In this document: positions 1 to 5,903 of the stretch, piece by piece
Numbering within the stretch: position 1 is the stretch's first letter
Layout of the letters: each line of letters opens with the position of its first letter
Assembly (NCBI GenBank): GCA_027489835.1
Contig: JAIXZF010000135.1
Coordinates: forward strand, 1 to 7,036
Origin: Hyphomicrobiales bacterium
GTDB lineage: Bacteria > Pseudomonadota > Alphaproteobacteria > Rhizobiales > Beijerinckiaceae
Length of the DNA: 7,036 nucleotides
Reading direction: 5' to 3'
Notes under the pieces: model-generated
Told to the model about the DNA's origin: nothing
The model's input: only the letters and a program-made list of their open reading frames with translations
Databases searched by the model: none
Position numbers and translations under genes: made by a program

Positions 1-431
1 GCAGCGACGACGTAAAGCGCCAGCGACTGCAGCTCGAGGCCGACATAGAGCGAAATCAGGTCGTTCGCCGAGATCATCATCATCATGCCGATCGTGGCGA
101 GCACGATCAGGATGGGATACTCGAAGCGGGCCATGCCTTCGCGCCGGATGTAATCCGACGACATGATGATGGCCGCGCCGGCGCCGATCAGCGTCAGCAC
201 CTTCATGAAGCGGGCGAAGCCGTCGACGATGAAGCCGCCGTTGAACGTGGTCACCTTGCCCGTCTGCGAGAGGATCATCAAACCGGCCACGGCGAAGAGC
301 GCGACCGCGATGGTCTCCATCAGACGCAGCGATTTCTCGCCCATCAGCGCGCCGGCGAGCACCATGCCGAGCGCGCCGAGCGCCAGCACGATCTCCGGCA
401 GCGCCGGCATCAGGTTGGGAACGGCCAACAT
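1..431 (-). CDS. nuoN: NADH-quinone oxidoreductase subunit N, 5' part (3' end outside window)
   Basis: NuoN is one of three antiporter-like membrane subunits of complex I and carries one of the proton channels. The visible 143 codons begin MLAVPNLMPALPEIVLALGA and run off the left edge. Several hydrophobic helices are visible. The stretch SANDLISLYVGLELQSLALY (residues 121-140) is the conserved TM5 region, and Glu133 in it matches the essential TM5 glutamate of E. coli NuoN (E133). The ATG lies 11 bp after the nuoM stop and has a good Shine-Dalgarno (GAGGA) 8 nt upstream that overlaps that stop codon, which supports this start. Full-length NuoN is usually about 480 residues, so roughly 70% of the gene lies outside. 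The downstream lysine and glutamate residues cannot be checked here. The assignment rests on this motif and on its position after nuoM. Confidence 0.95.
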   Translation of the reverse strand, partial: MLAVPNLMPALPEIVLALGALGMVLAGALMGEKSLRLMETIAVALFAVAGLMILSQTGKVTTFNGGFIVDGFARFMKVLTLIGAGAAIIMSSDYIRREGMARFEYPILIVLATIGMMMMISANDLISLYVGLELQSLALYVVA

Positions 432-439
432 CGGTCAGG

Positions 440-445
440 TCCTCA
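440..445 (-). promoter_or_regulatory. nuoN ribosome binding site overlapping nuoM stop
   Basis: On the minus strand TGAGGA contains the nuoM stop codon TGA and the GAGGA core of the nuoN Shine-Dalgarno. It sits 8 nt before the nuoN ATG. This geometry favours translational coupling of nuoM and nuoN (inference) and fixes the nuoN start. Confidence 0.7.
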
Positions 446-1957
446 CGGGGCGGCCATCATCGCCAGCTTCGCGGCGCTGACGGCGGCCTGATAGTTCTTG
501 AGAAGAAGGTCGGTCGGCGCGGCGAAAGCGTCGAGGATCGGGCCCGGACGGACCCCGTAATAGATGGTCAGCACCGCGAGCGGGACGAGCAGCACCAGTT
601 CGCGCCGGTCGACGTCGGCGATGGTCTTGAGCTCGGGCTTGTCGAGCTCCCCAAACATGACGCGGCGATACAGCCAGAGCGCGTAGGCGGCGGAGAGGAT
701 GACGCCCGTGGTGGCGAAGAAGGCAACCCAGGGGTTGGCGCGGAAGGCGCCCAGCAGTGTCAGGAACTCGCCGACGAAGCCGGCTGTGCCCGGCAGTCCG
801 ACATTGGCCATGGTGAAGACCATGAACAGGACGGCGTAGACCGGCATCCGGTTGGTCAGCCCGCCATAGGCCTTGATCTCGCGGGTGTGCATCCGGTCGT
901 AGACCACGCCGACGCACAGGAAGAGCGCGCCGGAGACGAGCCCGTGGCTGACCATCTGGAACATGGCGCCCTGGATGCCCTGCGCGGTCATCGTGAACAG
1001 GCCCATGGTGACGAAGCCCATATGGGCGACGGAGGAGTAGGCGATCAGCTTCTTGATGTCCTCCTGCATCAGCGCCACCAGCGAGGTGTAGATGATGGCA
1101 ATGATCGACAGCGCGAACACCATGGGCGCGAAAAGCTGGGAGGCCTCCGGGAACATGGGAATCGAGAAGCGGATGAAGCCGTAGCCGCCCATCTTGAGCA
1201 GGATGCCGGCGAGGATGACGGAGCCGGCGGTGGGCGCTTCCACGTGGGCATCCGGCAGCCAGGTATGCACGGGCCACATCGGCATCTTCACCGCGAAGGA
1301 GGCGAAGAAGGCGAGCCAGAGCCAGGTCTGCAGGCTCGCGGGGAATTTGTGCGCGAGGAGCTGCGTGATGTCGGTGGTGCCGGCGCTCCAGTACATCGCC
1401 ATGATGGCGAGCAGCATCAGCAGCGAGCCGAGCAGCGTGTAGAGGAAGAACTTGAACGAGGCGTAGATGCGGCGCTTGCCGCCCCAGATGCCGATGATCA
1501 GGAACATCGGGATCAGGCCGGCCTCGAAGAAGATGTAGAAAAGCACGAGATCAAGCGCCACGAACACGCCGATCATCAGCGTCTCCAGCACCAGGAACGC
1601 GACCATGTACTCCTGCATCCGATGCTCGATGCTCTCCCACGAGGCCAGGATGCAGAAGGGCATCAGGAAGGCGGTGAGCAGCACGAAGGGCATCGAGAAG
1701 CCGTCGACGCCGAGCTTGAAGCGGATGGTCTCCGACAGCCAGCCATGGCTCTCGATGAGCTGGAATTGCGGGCTGCCGGTGTCGAAGCGGCTCCACGCCA
1801 CGCAGGCGAGGATGAAGGTGACGATGGTGGTGATGAGCGCGGCCATGCGCGCATTGGAGCGCACCGAGGCCTCGTCGCCGCGCAGCGTCAGGATGAACGC
1901 CGCGCCGACCAGCGGGAGGATCAGGAGACCCGAAAGAATGCCAAGTCCGAACATCAT
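443..1957 (-). CDS. nuoM: NADH-quinone oxidoreductase subunit M
   Basis: A 504-residue antiporter-like (Mrp-type) subunit of the complex I membrane arm, expected to have 14 transmembrane helices and one proton channel. Key residues are all present: Glu145 in FFEAGLIPMF (TM5), Lys224 in FAVKMPMWPVHTWLPDAHVE, Lys255 in GILLKMGGYG, His312 in SSVAHMGF, and Glu397 in GFVGEFLTLL. These correspond to the E. coli NuoM residues E144, K234, K265 and E407. Length is normal for the family. The gene starts at tandem ATG codons (1957 and 1954), so the true start could be either. A weak purine-rich GGGTGAG lies directly upstream. Only 1 bp separates it from the nuoL stop, so translation is probably coupled. 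No frameshift or missing key residue was seen. Confidence 0.98.
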   Translation of the reverse strand: MMFGLGILSGLLILPLVGAAFILTLRGDEASVRSNARMAALITTIVTFILACVAWSRFDTGSPQFQLIESHGWLSETIRFKLGVDGFSMPFVLLTAFLMPFCILASWESIEHRMQEYMVAFLVLETLMIGVFVALDLVLFYIFFEAGLIPMFLIIGIWGGKRRIYASFKFFLYTLLGSLLMLLAIMAMYWSAGTTDITQLLAHKFPASLQTWLWLAFFASFAVKMPMWPVHTWLPDAHVEAPTAGSVILAGILLKMGGYGFIRFSIPMFPEASQLFAPMVFALSIIAIIYTSLVALMQEDIKKLIAYSSVAHMGFVTMGLFTMTAQGIQGAMFQMVSHGLVSGALFLCVGVVYDRMHTREIKAYGGLTNRMPVYAVLFMVFTMANVGLPGTAGFVGEFLTLLGAFRANPWVAFFATTGVILSAAYALWLYRRVMFGELDKPELKTIADVDRRELVLLVPLAVLTIYYGVRPGPILDAFAAPTDLLLKNYQAAVSAAKLAMMAAP

Positions 1958-1958
1958 C

Positions 1959-3983
1959 TCACCCGCGCGTCAGCAGATACCAGGTGACCAGGCCGCCGAC
2001 GCCCATGATCATCGTGAAGGCATAGTGGTAGACATAGCCGGTCTGCAGCCTGACGACCCGGTTGGTCACGTCCACGACGCGGGCCGAGATGCCGTCGGGG
2101 CCAAGCCCGTCGATGACCGCGCCGTCGCCCTTCTTCCACAGGAAGTAGCCGAGGCGCTTGGCTGGGCGGACGAACAGGAAGTCGTAGAGCTCGTCGAAAT
2201 ACCACTTGTTGAGCAGGAACCTGTAGAGGAACTCGTGCCGGCGGGCGATGCGGGCGGGCGTTCCGGGGCTCAGCACGTAGCAGTAGAGCGCCGTCAGGAA
2301 ACCCAGCACCATCGCGACGAAGGGCGAGGCCACCACCCACCCGGGCACTTCGTGCATGGCATGGAGGATGTGGTTCTCCTTGCCGGTGAACAGCGCGCCC
2401 TTCCAGAAATGATCGTAGTCGTGGCCGATGAACTGCTCCTTGAAGGCGAGTCCGGCGAAGATCGCGCCGAGCGAGAGCACGGCGAGCGGCACCAGCATCA
2501 CCCACGGGCTCTCATGCGGCGTGTGCGCATGGCCATGATCGTCATGCCCGTGCGCATCCTTGGTATGGGCGCCATGGCTGGCCTCCTCCGTGGAATGGGC
2601 CGAATGGTCGTGCTCGTCGGCTCCATGGGCCTGGCCCCAGCGCGGCGCGCCTTCGAAGGTCATGAAGTAGAGGCGCCATGAATAGAAGGAGGTGAAGGCA
2701 GCCGCCGTCACCAGCAGCACGAAGGCGAAGGAGGACGCGCCGGTGTGCGCGGCGAAGGCGCTCTCGATGATGGCGTCCTTCGAGAAATAGCCCGCGAAGA
2801 TCGGAAAGCCCGTCAGCGCCAGCGTGCCGATGGTCATGGCGGCGGCGGTCAGCGGGATGTGCTTGCGCAGCCCGCCCATGTTCCGCATGTCCTGCTCGTG
2901 GTGCATCGCGTGGATGACCGAGCCTGCGCCCAGGAACAGCAGCGCCTTGAAGAAGGCGTGGGTGAACAGGTGGAAGATGCCGGCCGAGTAAGCCCCGACG
3001 CCGAGCGCCACGAACATGTAGCCGAGCTGCGAGCAGGTCGAATAGGCGATGACGCGCTTGATGTCGTTCTGCACGAGGCCGACCGTGGCCGCGAAGAAGG
3101 CCGTGACCGCGCCCACGATCACGACCACCGTCAGCGCCGTCGCCGAATACTCGAAGATGGGCGAGAGCCTCGCGACCATGAAAACGCCGGCGGTGACCAT
3201 CGTCGCGGCATGAATCAGCGCGGAGACGGGCGTCGGGCCCTCCATCGCGTCGGGCAGCCAGGTGTGCAGCAGGAACTGCGCGGACTTGCCCATCGCTCCC
3301 ATGAAGAGCAGCAGACACGCCAGCGTAACCGCATTCCACTCGAAGCCGATGAAGCGGAAGGTCGAGGTGGCGATCTCCGGCATCTTGGCGAAGATCTGGT
3401 CATAGGCCACCGAGCCGGTCAGCCAGAACACCAGGAAGATGCCGAGCGCGAAGCCGAAATCACCGACGCGGTTGACGACGAACGCCTTCATCGCGGCGGC
3501 GTTGGCGCTCGGCTTCTTGAACCAGAAGCCGATCAGCAGATAGCTCGCGAGGCCGACGCCCTCCCAGCCGAAGAACATCTGGACAAGGTTGTCGGAGGTC
3601 ACCAGCATCAGCATGGCGAAGGTGAACAGCGACAGATAGGCAAAGAAGCGCGGCCTGTGCTCGTCATCGGCCATGTAGCCGATCGAGTAGAGATGGACGA
3701 GCGCCGAGACGGTGTTGACCACCACCAGCATCACAGCCGTGAGCGTGTCGATGCGGAAAGCCCAATCGACCTGCATGCCTCCCGATTGCATCCAGGTGGC
3801 GACCTGAACGCGCGTGGCGCCGGAGCCGAAGCCGACCTGCATCAGGGCTACCCATGACAGGATGGCGGAGATGATCAGCAGCGTCGTGGTGATGAGCTCG
3901 CTCGGGCGAGGCCCGATGATGCGGCCGAACAGGCCTGCTGCGAGAAAGCCGATGAGCGGCAGGAAGACGATCGCCTGATACAT
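1959..3983 (-). CDS. nuoL: NADH-quinone oxidoreductase subunit L
   Basis: A 674-residue distal antiporter-like subunit of complex I with the long lateral helix HL. Channel residues are present: Glu141 in FFGWEGVGLASY, Asp175, Lys233 in MGAMGKSAQFLLHTWLPDAM, His258 in SALIHAATMV, His338/His342/Lys346 in IFHLFTHAFFKALLF, and Lys402-Asp403 in FSKDAII (E. coli K399-D400). Residues about 585-650 (KWYFDELYDFLF onward) fit the HL helix and anchor region. The protein is longer than E. coli NuoL (613 residues), in part because of a histidine-rich hydrophilic loop at residues 453-490 (see separate entry). The ATG is 5 bp after the nuoK stop. The upstream AAGGGC and GAG stretches can serve as a ribosome binding site. 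It lies between nuoK and nuoM in the standard nuo order. Confidence 0.98.
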   Translation of the reverse strand: MYQAIVFLPLIGFLAAGLFGRIIGPRPSELITTTLLIISAILSWVALMQVGFGSGATRVQVATWMQSGGMQVDWAFRIDTLTAVMLVVVNTVSALVHLYSIGYMADDEHRPRFFAYLSLFTFAMLMLVTSDNLVQMFFGWEGVGLASYLLIGFWFKKPSANAAAMKAFVVNRVGDFGFALGIFLVFWLTGSVAYDQIFAKMPEIATSTFRFIGFEWNAVTLACLLLFMGAMGKSAQFLLHTWLPDAMEGPTPVSALIHAATMVTAGVFMVARLSPIFEYSATALTVVVIVGAVTAFFAATVGLVQNDIKRVIAYSTCSQLGYMFVALGVGAYSAGIFHLFTHAFFKALLFLGAGSVIHAMHHEQDMRNMGGLRKHIPLTAAAMTIGTLALTGFPIFAGYFSKDAIIESAFAAHTGASSFAFVLLVTAAAFTSFYSWRLYFMTFEGAPRWGQAHGADEHDHSAHSTEEASHGAHTKDAHGHDDHGHAHTPHESPWVMLVPLAVLSLGAIFAGLAFKEQFIGHDYDHFWKGALFTGKENHILHAMHEVPGWVVASPFVAMVLGFLTALYCYVLSPGTPARIARRHEFLYRFLLNKWYFDELYDFLFVRPAKRLGYFLWKKGDGAVIDGLGPDGISARVVDVTNRVVRLQTGYVYHYAFTMIMGVGGLVTWYLLTRG
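2514..2627 (-). other. Histidine-rich loop coding segment within nuoL
   Basis: Codons 453-490 of nuoL encode a hydrophilic linker with 12 histidines in 38 residues, mixed with Asp, Glu, Ala and Gly, for example AHGHDDHGHAHTPH. It lies between a predicted helix ending near RLYFMTFEGAPRWG and the next helix starting ESPWVMLVPLAVL, so it should be a solvent-exposed loop. From memory, similar His-rich loops occur in other alphaproteobacterial NuoL proteins, but not in E. coli. A role in metal binding or surface proton buffering is possible but unproven. Confidence 0.85.
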
Positions 3984-3988
3984 GGCTC

Positions 3989-4294
3989 TCAGCCCTTCAT
4001 CAGGTTGATGTCCTCAACCGCGATGGTGCCGCGGTTGCGGAAATAGGTGACGAGGATGGCGAGGCCGATGGCGGCCTCGGCCGCCGCGACCGTCAGCACC
4101 AGGAGCGCGAAGACCTGCCCGACGATGTCGTTCAGGAAGCTCGAGAAGGCGACGAGGTTGATGTTCACGGCTAGCAGGATGAGCTCGACCGACATCAGGA
4201 TGACGATGACGTTCTTTCTGTTGATAAAGATGCCCAGCACGCCGAGCGTGAACAGGATGGCGCCGACGGTGAGGTAATGCCCAAGTCCGATCAT
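3989..4294 (-). CDS. nuoK: NADH-quinone oxidoreductase subunit K
   Basis: A 101-residue, three-helix membrane subunit of complex I (mitochondrial ND4L homologue). It forms part of the central hydrophilic axis that connects the quinone site to the antiporter-like subunits. The two intramembrane glutamates are visible: Glu37 in ILMSVELILLAVN and Glu73 in VAAAEAAIGLAI. They match E. coli NuoK E36 and E72. The cytosolic loop with Arg26-Lys27 (FINRKNV) is also typical. Length is exactly as expected. The ATG has a strong Shine-Dalgarno (GAGGAG) that overlaps the nuoJ stop. It is followed by nuoL after 5 bp. Confidence 0.98.
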   Translation of the reverse strand: MIGLGHYLTVGAILFTLGVLGIFINRKNVIVILMSVELILLAVNINLVAFSSFLNDIVGQVFALLVLTVAAAEAAIGLAILVTYFRNRGTIAVEDINLMKG

Positions 4295-4300
4295 CGGCCG

Positions 4301-4307
4301 CTCCTCA
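4301..4307 (-). promoter_or_regulatory. nuoK ribosome binding site overlapping nuoJ stop
   Basis: Minus-strand TGAGGAG joins the nuoJ stop codon to a near-perfect Shine-Dalgarno, with 6 nt to the nuoK ATG. This is the strongest ribosome binding site in the window. It supports the chosen nuoK start and suggests coupled translation of nuoJ and nuoK (inference). Confidence 0.7.
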
Positions 4308-4913
4308 GACGCCTGCCCGCGAGGGCACTTTCTTGACTTCCATCGCCGTCGCCTTGGTGCGCGCCACCTGATCGGCGATGTTCTGGCGCTTGACGCCTTC
4401 CTTGTGCCTCAGCGTGAGCACGATGGCGCCGATCATGGCGACCAGCAGCACGAGGCCGGCCGACTGGAACCAGTAGACATATTTGGTGTAGAGCACCCGG
4501 CCCAACGCCTCGGTGTTCGTGAGGTCCGCCGGAATGGGCGAGCCGGTGGCCTTCAGCGCGCCGGGATCGATCGTCCAGGCGCCGACCACCAGCGCGAGCT
4601 GGACGAGGAAGATGAAGCCGATGATGAGCCCGATCGGCAGGTATTGCAGAAAGCCCTGCCTGAGCTCGGCAAAGTCGACGTCGAGCATCATGACAACGAA
4701 GAGGAACAGCACCGCCACCGCGCCGACATAGACGACGACGAGGATCATCGCGAGGAACTCGGCCCCGAGCAGCAGGAACAGGCCGGCCGCGTTGACGAAG
4801 GCGAGGATGAGGAACAGCACCGAGTGAACGGGATTGCGCGAGGCGATCACCATGACCGCCGACGCCACCGTCACCGATGCGAACATGTAGAAGAAGGCCG
4901 CGGCTGCGGTCAT
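4305..4913 (-). CDS. nuoJ: NADH-quinone oxidoreductase subunit J
   Basis: A 202-residue, five-helix membrane subunit of complex I (ND6 homologue). Its TM3 region switches conformation during the catalytic cycle. The diagnostic block runs from SRNPVHSVLFLILAF to GAEFLAMILVVVYVGAVAVL (residues about 25-69). It holds Glu52 and the Tyr62-Val63-Gly64 pi-bulge site. The tail after the last helix is basic (KEGVKRQN) and cytosolic. The start FFYMFASVTVASAVMVI fits family N-termini. The Shine-Dalgarno GGGGGAG sits at 4924-4930, about 10 nt upstream, and partly overlaps a small hairpin at 4929-4942. Unlike the other genes here, nuoJ is separated from its upstream neighbour (nuoI) by 227 bp that contain a paired inverted repeat and a possible -10 box. 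Confidence 0.98.
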   Translation of the reverse strand: MTAAAAFFYMFASVTVASAVMVIASRNPVHSVLFLILAFVNAAGLFLLLGAEFLAMILVVVYVGAVAVLFLFVVMMLDVDFAELRQGFLQYLPIGLIIGFIFLVQLALVVGAWTIDPGALKATGSPIPADLTNTEALGRVLYTKYVYWFQSAGLVLLVAMIGAIVLTLRHKEGVKRQNIADQVARTKATAMEVKKVPSRAGV

Positions 4914-5025
4914 GATCCCAACGCTCCCCCGCCGTTCGGCGGCTTGTTCTTGTGCGGCGCAACGCGGGTTGCACCGTGAGGTCTATAGTCCCCGACTCAC
5001 CGGGCAACAACCCGGGAACCGGTCG

Positions 5026-5031
5026 ATTATA
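5026..5031 (-). promoter_or_regulatory. Possible -10 box upstream of nuoJ
   Basis: The minus strand reads TATAAT exactly, which is unusual in this GC-rich context. It lies about 110 nt upstream of the nuoJ ATG. The hexamer at 17-bp spacing is CGGTCA (5049-5054), only 3 of 6 matches to TTGACA, so a complete sigma-70 promoter is weakly supported. If real, it would drive nuoJKLMN independently of the upstream genes. Confidence 0.2.
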
Positions 5032-5039
5032 CCTGCACT

Positions 5040-5136
5040 TCAGTGTCATGACCGGGCTTGACCCGGTCATCTCGGTGCGTTGGACATCTCGCCCTTAGGA
5101 CCGAGATCACCGGCTCAGGGCCGGTGATGACACTGA
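5040..5136. repeat. Paired inverted repeat, REP doublet (REPIN/BIME-like)
   Basis: Two 37-nt arms, 5040-5076 and 5100-5136, are reverse complements with 32 of 37 positions matching. They flank a 23-nt spacer (5077-5099). Each arm is itself a hairpin: stem 5048-5056/5062-5070 (ATGACCGGG, loop CTTGA) and stem 5106-5114/5120-5128 (ATCACCGGC, loop TCAGG), both 9 bp with no mismatches. Four of the five arm differences form two compensating pairs (5050/5068 against 5108/5126, and 5056/5062 against 5114/5120), so each stem stays fully paired. The fifth lies in the loop. This architecture is that of REP doublets mobilised by RAYT-type transposases. Similar CCGG-centred palindromes are common between genes in Hyphomicrobiales (recalled, not searched). 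The element begins 4 bp after the nuoI stop. No RAYT gene is in the window. Confidence 0.8.
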
Positions 5137-5140
5137 GAAT

Positions 5141-5635
5141 TCACCGATAGGGCGCATCCATCCGGATGTTCCGGGCGATCTCCCGCTCCCAGCGGTCGCC
5201 ATTCCTGAGCAGCTTGTCCTTGTCGTAGAACAGCTCCTCGCGCGTCTCGGTGGCGAACTCGAAGTTCGGTCCCTCGACGATGGCGTCCACGGGGCAGGCT
5301 TCCTGGCAGAAGCCGCAATAGATGCATTTCGTCATGTCGATGTCGTAACGCGTCGTGCGGCGCGTGCCATCGTTCCGGCGAGGGCCGGCCTCGATGGTGA
5401 TGGCCTGCGCCGGGCAGATCGCCTCGCACAGCTTGCACGCGATGCAGCGTTCCTCGCCGTTCGGATAGCGGCGCAACGCGTGCTCGCCGCGGAAGCGGGG
5501 CGAGAGCGGGCCCTTCTCGAACGGATAGTTGACCGTCGCCTTTGGCTTGAAGAAGTAGCGCATCGAGAGCGCGAACGCCCCGACGAACTCCTTGAGCAGC
5601 AGCGACTTCGCCGCCTGATCCAACCGAAACGCCAT
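5141..5635 (-). CDS. nuoI: NADH-quinone oxidoreductase subunit I, 2x[4Fe-4S] ferredoxin-like
   Basis: A 164-residue peripheral-arm subunit (TYKY homologue). It holds clusters N6a and N6b, which relay electrons to N2 and the quinone. Two classic CxxCxxCxxxCP motifs are intact: Cys64, 67, 70, 74 (CIACKLCEAICP) and Cys104, 107, 110, 114 (CIYCGFCQEACP). In this arrangement the fourth cysteine of each motif ligates the other cluster. The N-terminal amphipathic helix (residues about 5-30, LLLKEFVGAFALSMRYFF) docks on the membrane arm near NuoH. Length and the basic loop before the first motif fit alphaproteobacterial NuoI. The ATG has a GAGAGG Shine-Dalgarno about 7 nt upstream, and 27 bp separate it from the small ORF upstream. 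Its stop codon is followed almost at once by the REP-like element. Confidence 0.98.
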   Translation of the reverse strand: MAFRLDQAAKSLLLKEFVGAFALSMRYFFKPKATVNYPFEKGPLSPRFRGEHALRRYPNGEERCIACKLCEAICPAQAITIEAGPRRNDGTRRTTRYDIDMTKCIYCGFCQEACPVDAIVEGPNFEFATETREELFYDKDKLLRNGDRWEREIARNIRMDAPYR

Positions 5636-5662
5636 GTCGCGCCTCTCTTGCCTTGCCGCCTG

Positions 5663-5899
5663 CTAGCCGACGAGCCAGCGGGCCAAACCGATGCCGGCGA
5701 CCACGCCGCCGGCGATGAACACGAGGTGGACGATCAGCCAGAAGAGCCTGATCTTCCCCCGATAGACCGCCTTCTCTTCCTCGGTCTGCGAGCGGTCGGT
5801 CGCCTCAAGCGCCCTGATGACCGTTGCCGACACGAACCGGGCGTTGAGATAGCCCAGCGCAGCCCCCGCCGCCGCGCCGATCAGCGCCGCGACCGACAC
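5663..5899 (-). CDS. Hypothetical two-helix membrane protein in nuo operon
   Basis: A 78-residue protein that I do not recognise as a named family. It has a first hydrophobic segment at residues about 3-25 with a GxxxGxxxG helix-packing pattern (Gly8, Gly12, Gly16). A charged middle follows (about 29-51, including DRSQTEEEKAVYRGK). A second hydrophobic segment spans about 52-77 (LFWLIVHLVFIAGGVVAGIG) with another GxxxG (Gly65, Gly69). The shape is a hairpin of two membrane helices joined by a polar loop. The start is GTG, not ATG, 4 bp after the nuoH stop. AAGGGG, formed by the last two nuoH codons, lies 7 nt upstream as Shine-Dalgarno. Tight placement between nuoH and nuoI makes it a real gene, co-expressed with complex I. 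It could be an accessory subunit or assembly factor (inference). The architecture also recalls AtpI-type proteins, without sequence proof. Confidence 0.8.
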   Translation of the reverse strand: MSVAALIGAAAGAALGYLNARFVSATVIRALEATDRSQTEEEKAVYRGKIRLFWLIVHLVFIAGGVVAGIGLARWLVG

Positions 5900-5903
5900 C
5901 GCC

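Larger units (their letters stand above)
4914..5140. other. nuoI-nuoJ intergenic region (227 bp), non-coding
   Basis: This is the only long gap in the window. I see no credible gene in it. It contains the 97-bp paired inverted repeat at 5040-5136, a possible -10 box at 5026-5031, and three short stem-loops: 5-bp stems at 5000-5015 (CCGGG/CCCGG), 4959-4972 (GCAAC/GTTGC) and 4929-4942 (CCGCC/GGCGG). The last lies against the nuoJ ribosome binding site. None is followed by a T-run on either strand, so no intrinsic terminator is supported and read-through from nuoI to nuoJ is likely. Confidence 0.75.

Noticed and set aside
435..1277. Minus-strand 280-codon frame overlapping nuoM
   Set aside because: Alternative-frame shadow of nuoM. 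It is arginine- and proline-rich, while the overlapping frame contains the full conserved NuoM sequence.
887..1987. Long plus-strand open frame (366 codons) opposite nuoM
   Set aside because: It is antisense to clear nuoM coding sequence. The translation is rich in His, Arg, Glu, Asp and Gln and has no domain pattern, as expected for a GC-rich reverse-frame shadow.
2745..3857. Long plus-strand open frame (370 codons) opposite nuoL
   Set aside because: Antisense shadow of nuoL with low-complexity charged composition and no recognisable fold. The neighbouring frame 1605-2681 is rejected for the same reason.
4291..5070. Minus-strand 259-codon frame covering nuoJ and the intergenic gap
   Set aside because: It is out of frame with nuoJ and gives arginine-rich translation. 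Its N-terminus (MTGSSPVMT) is merely translated REP-like repeat, a common false gene call in alphaproteobacterial genomes.
5040..5136. Inverted repeat as a rho-independent terminator
   Set aside because: The stems are strong, but neither strand has a T-run after a hairpin, and essential nuoJ-N genes follow without a convincing new promoter.
5040..5136. CRISPR repeat or insertion sequence ends
   Set aside because: There are only two units in inverted, not direct, orientation, with no spacer array, no transposase gene and no clear target-site duplication at the flanks.
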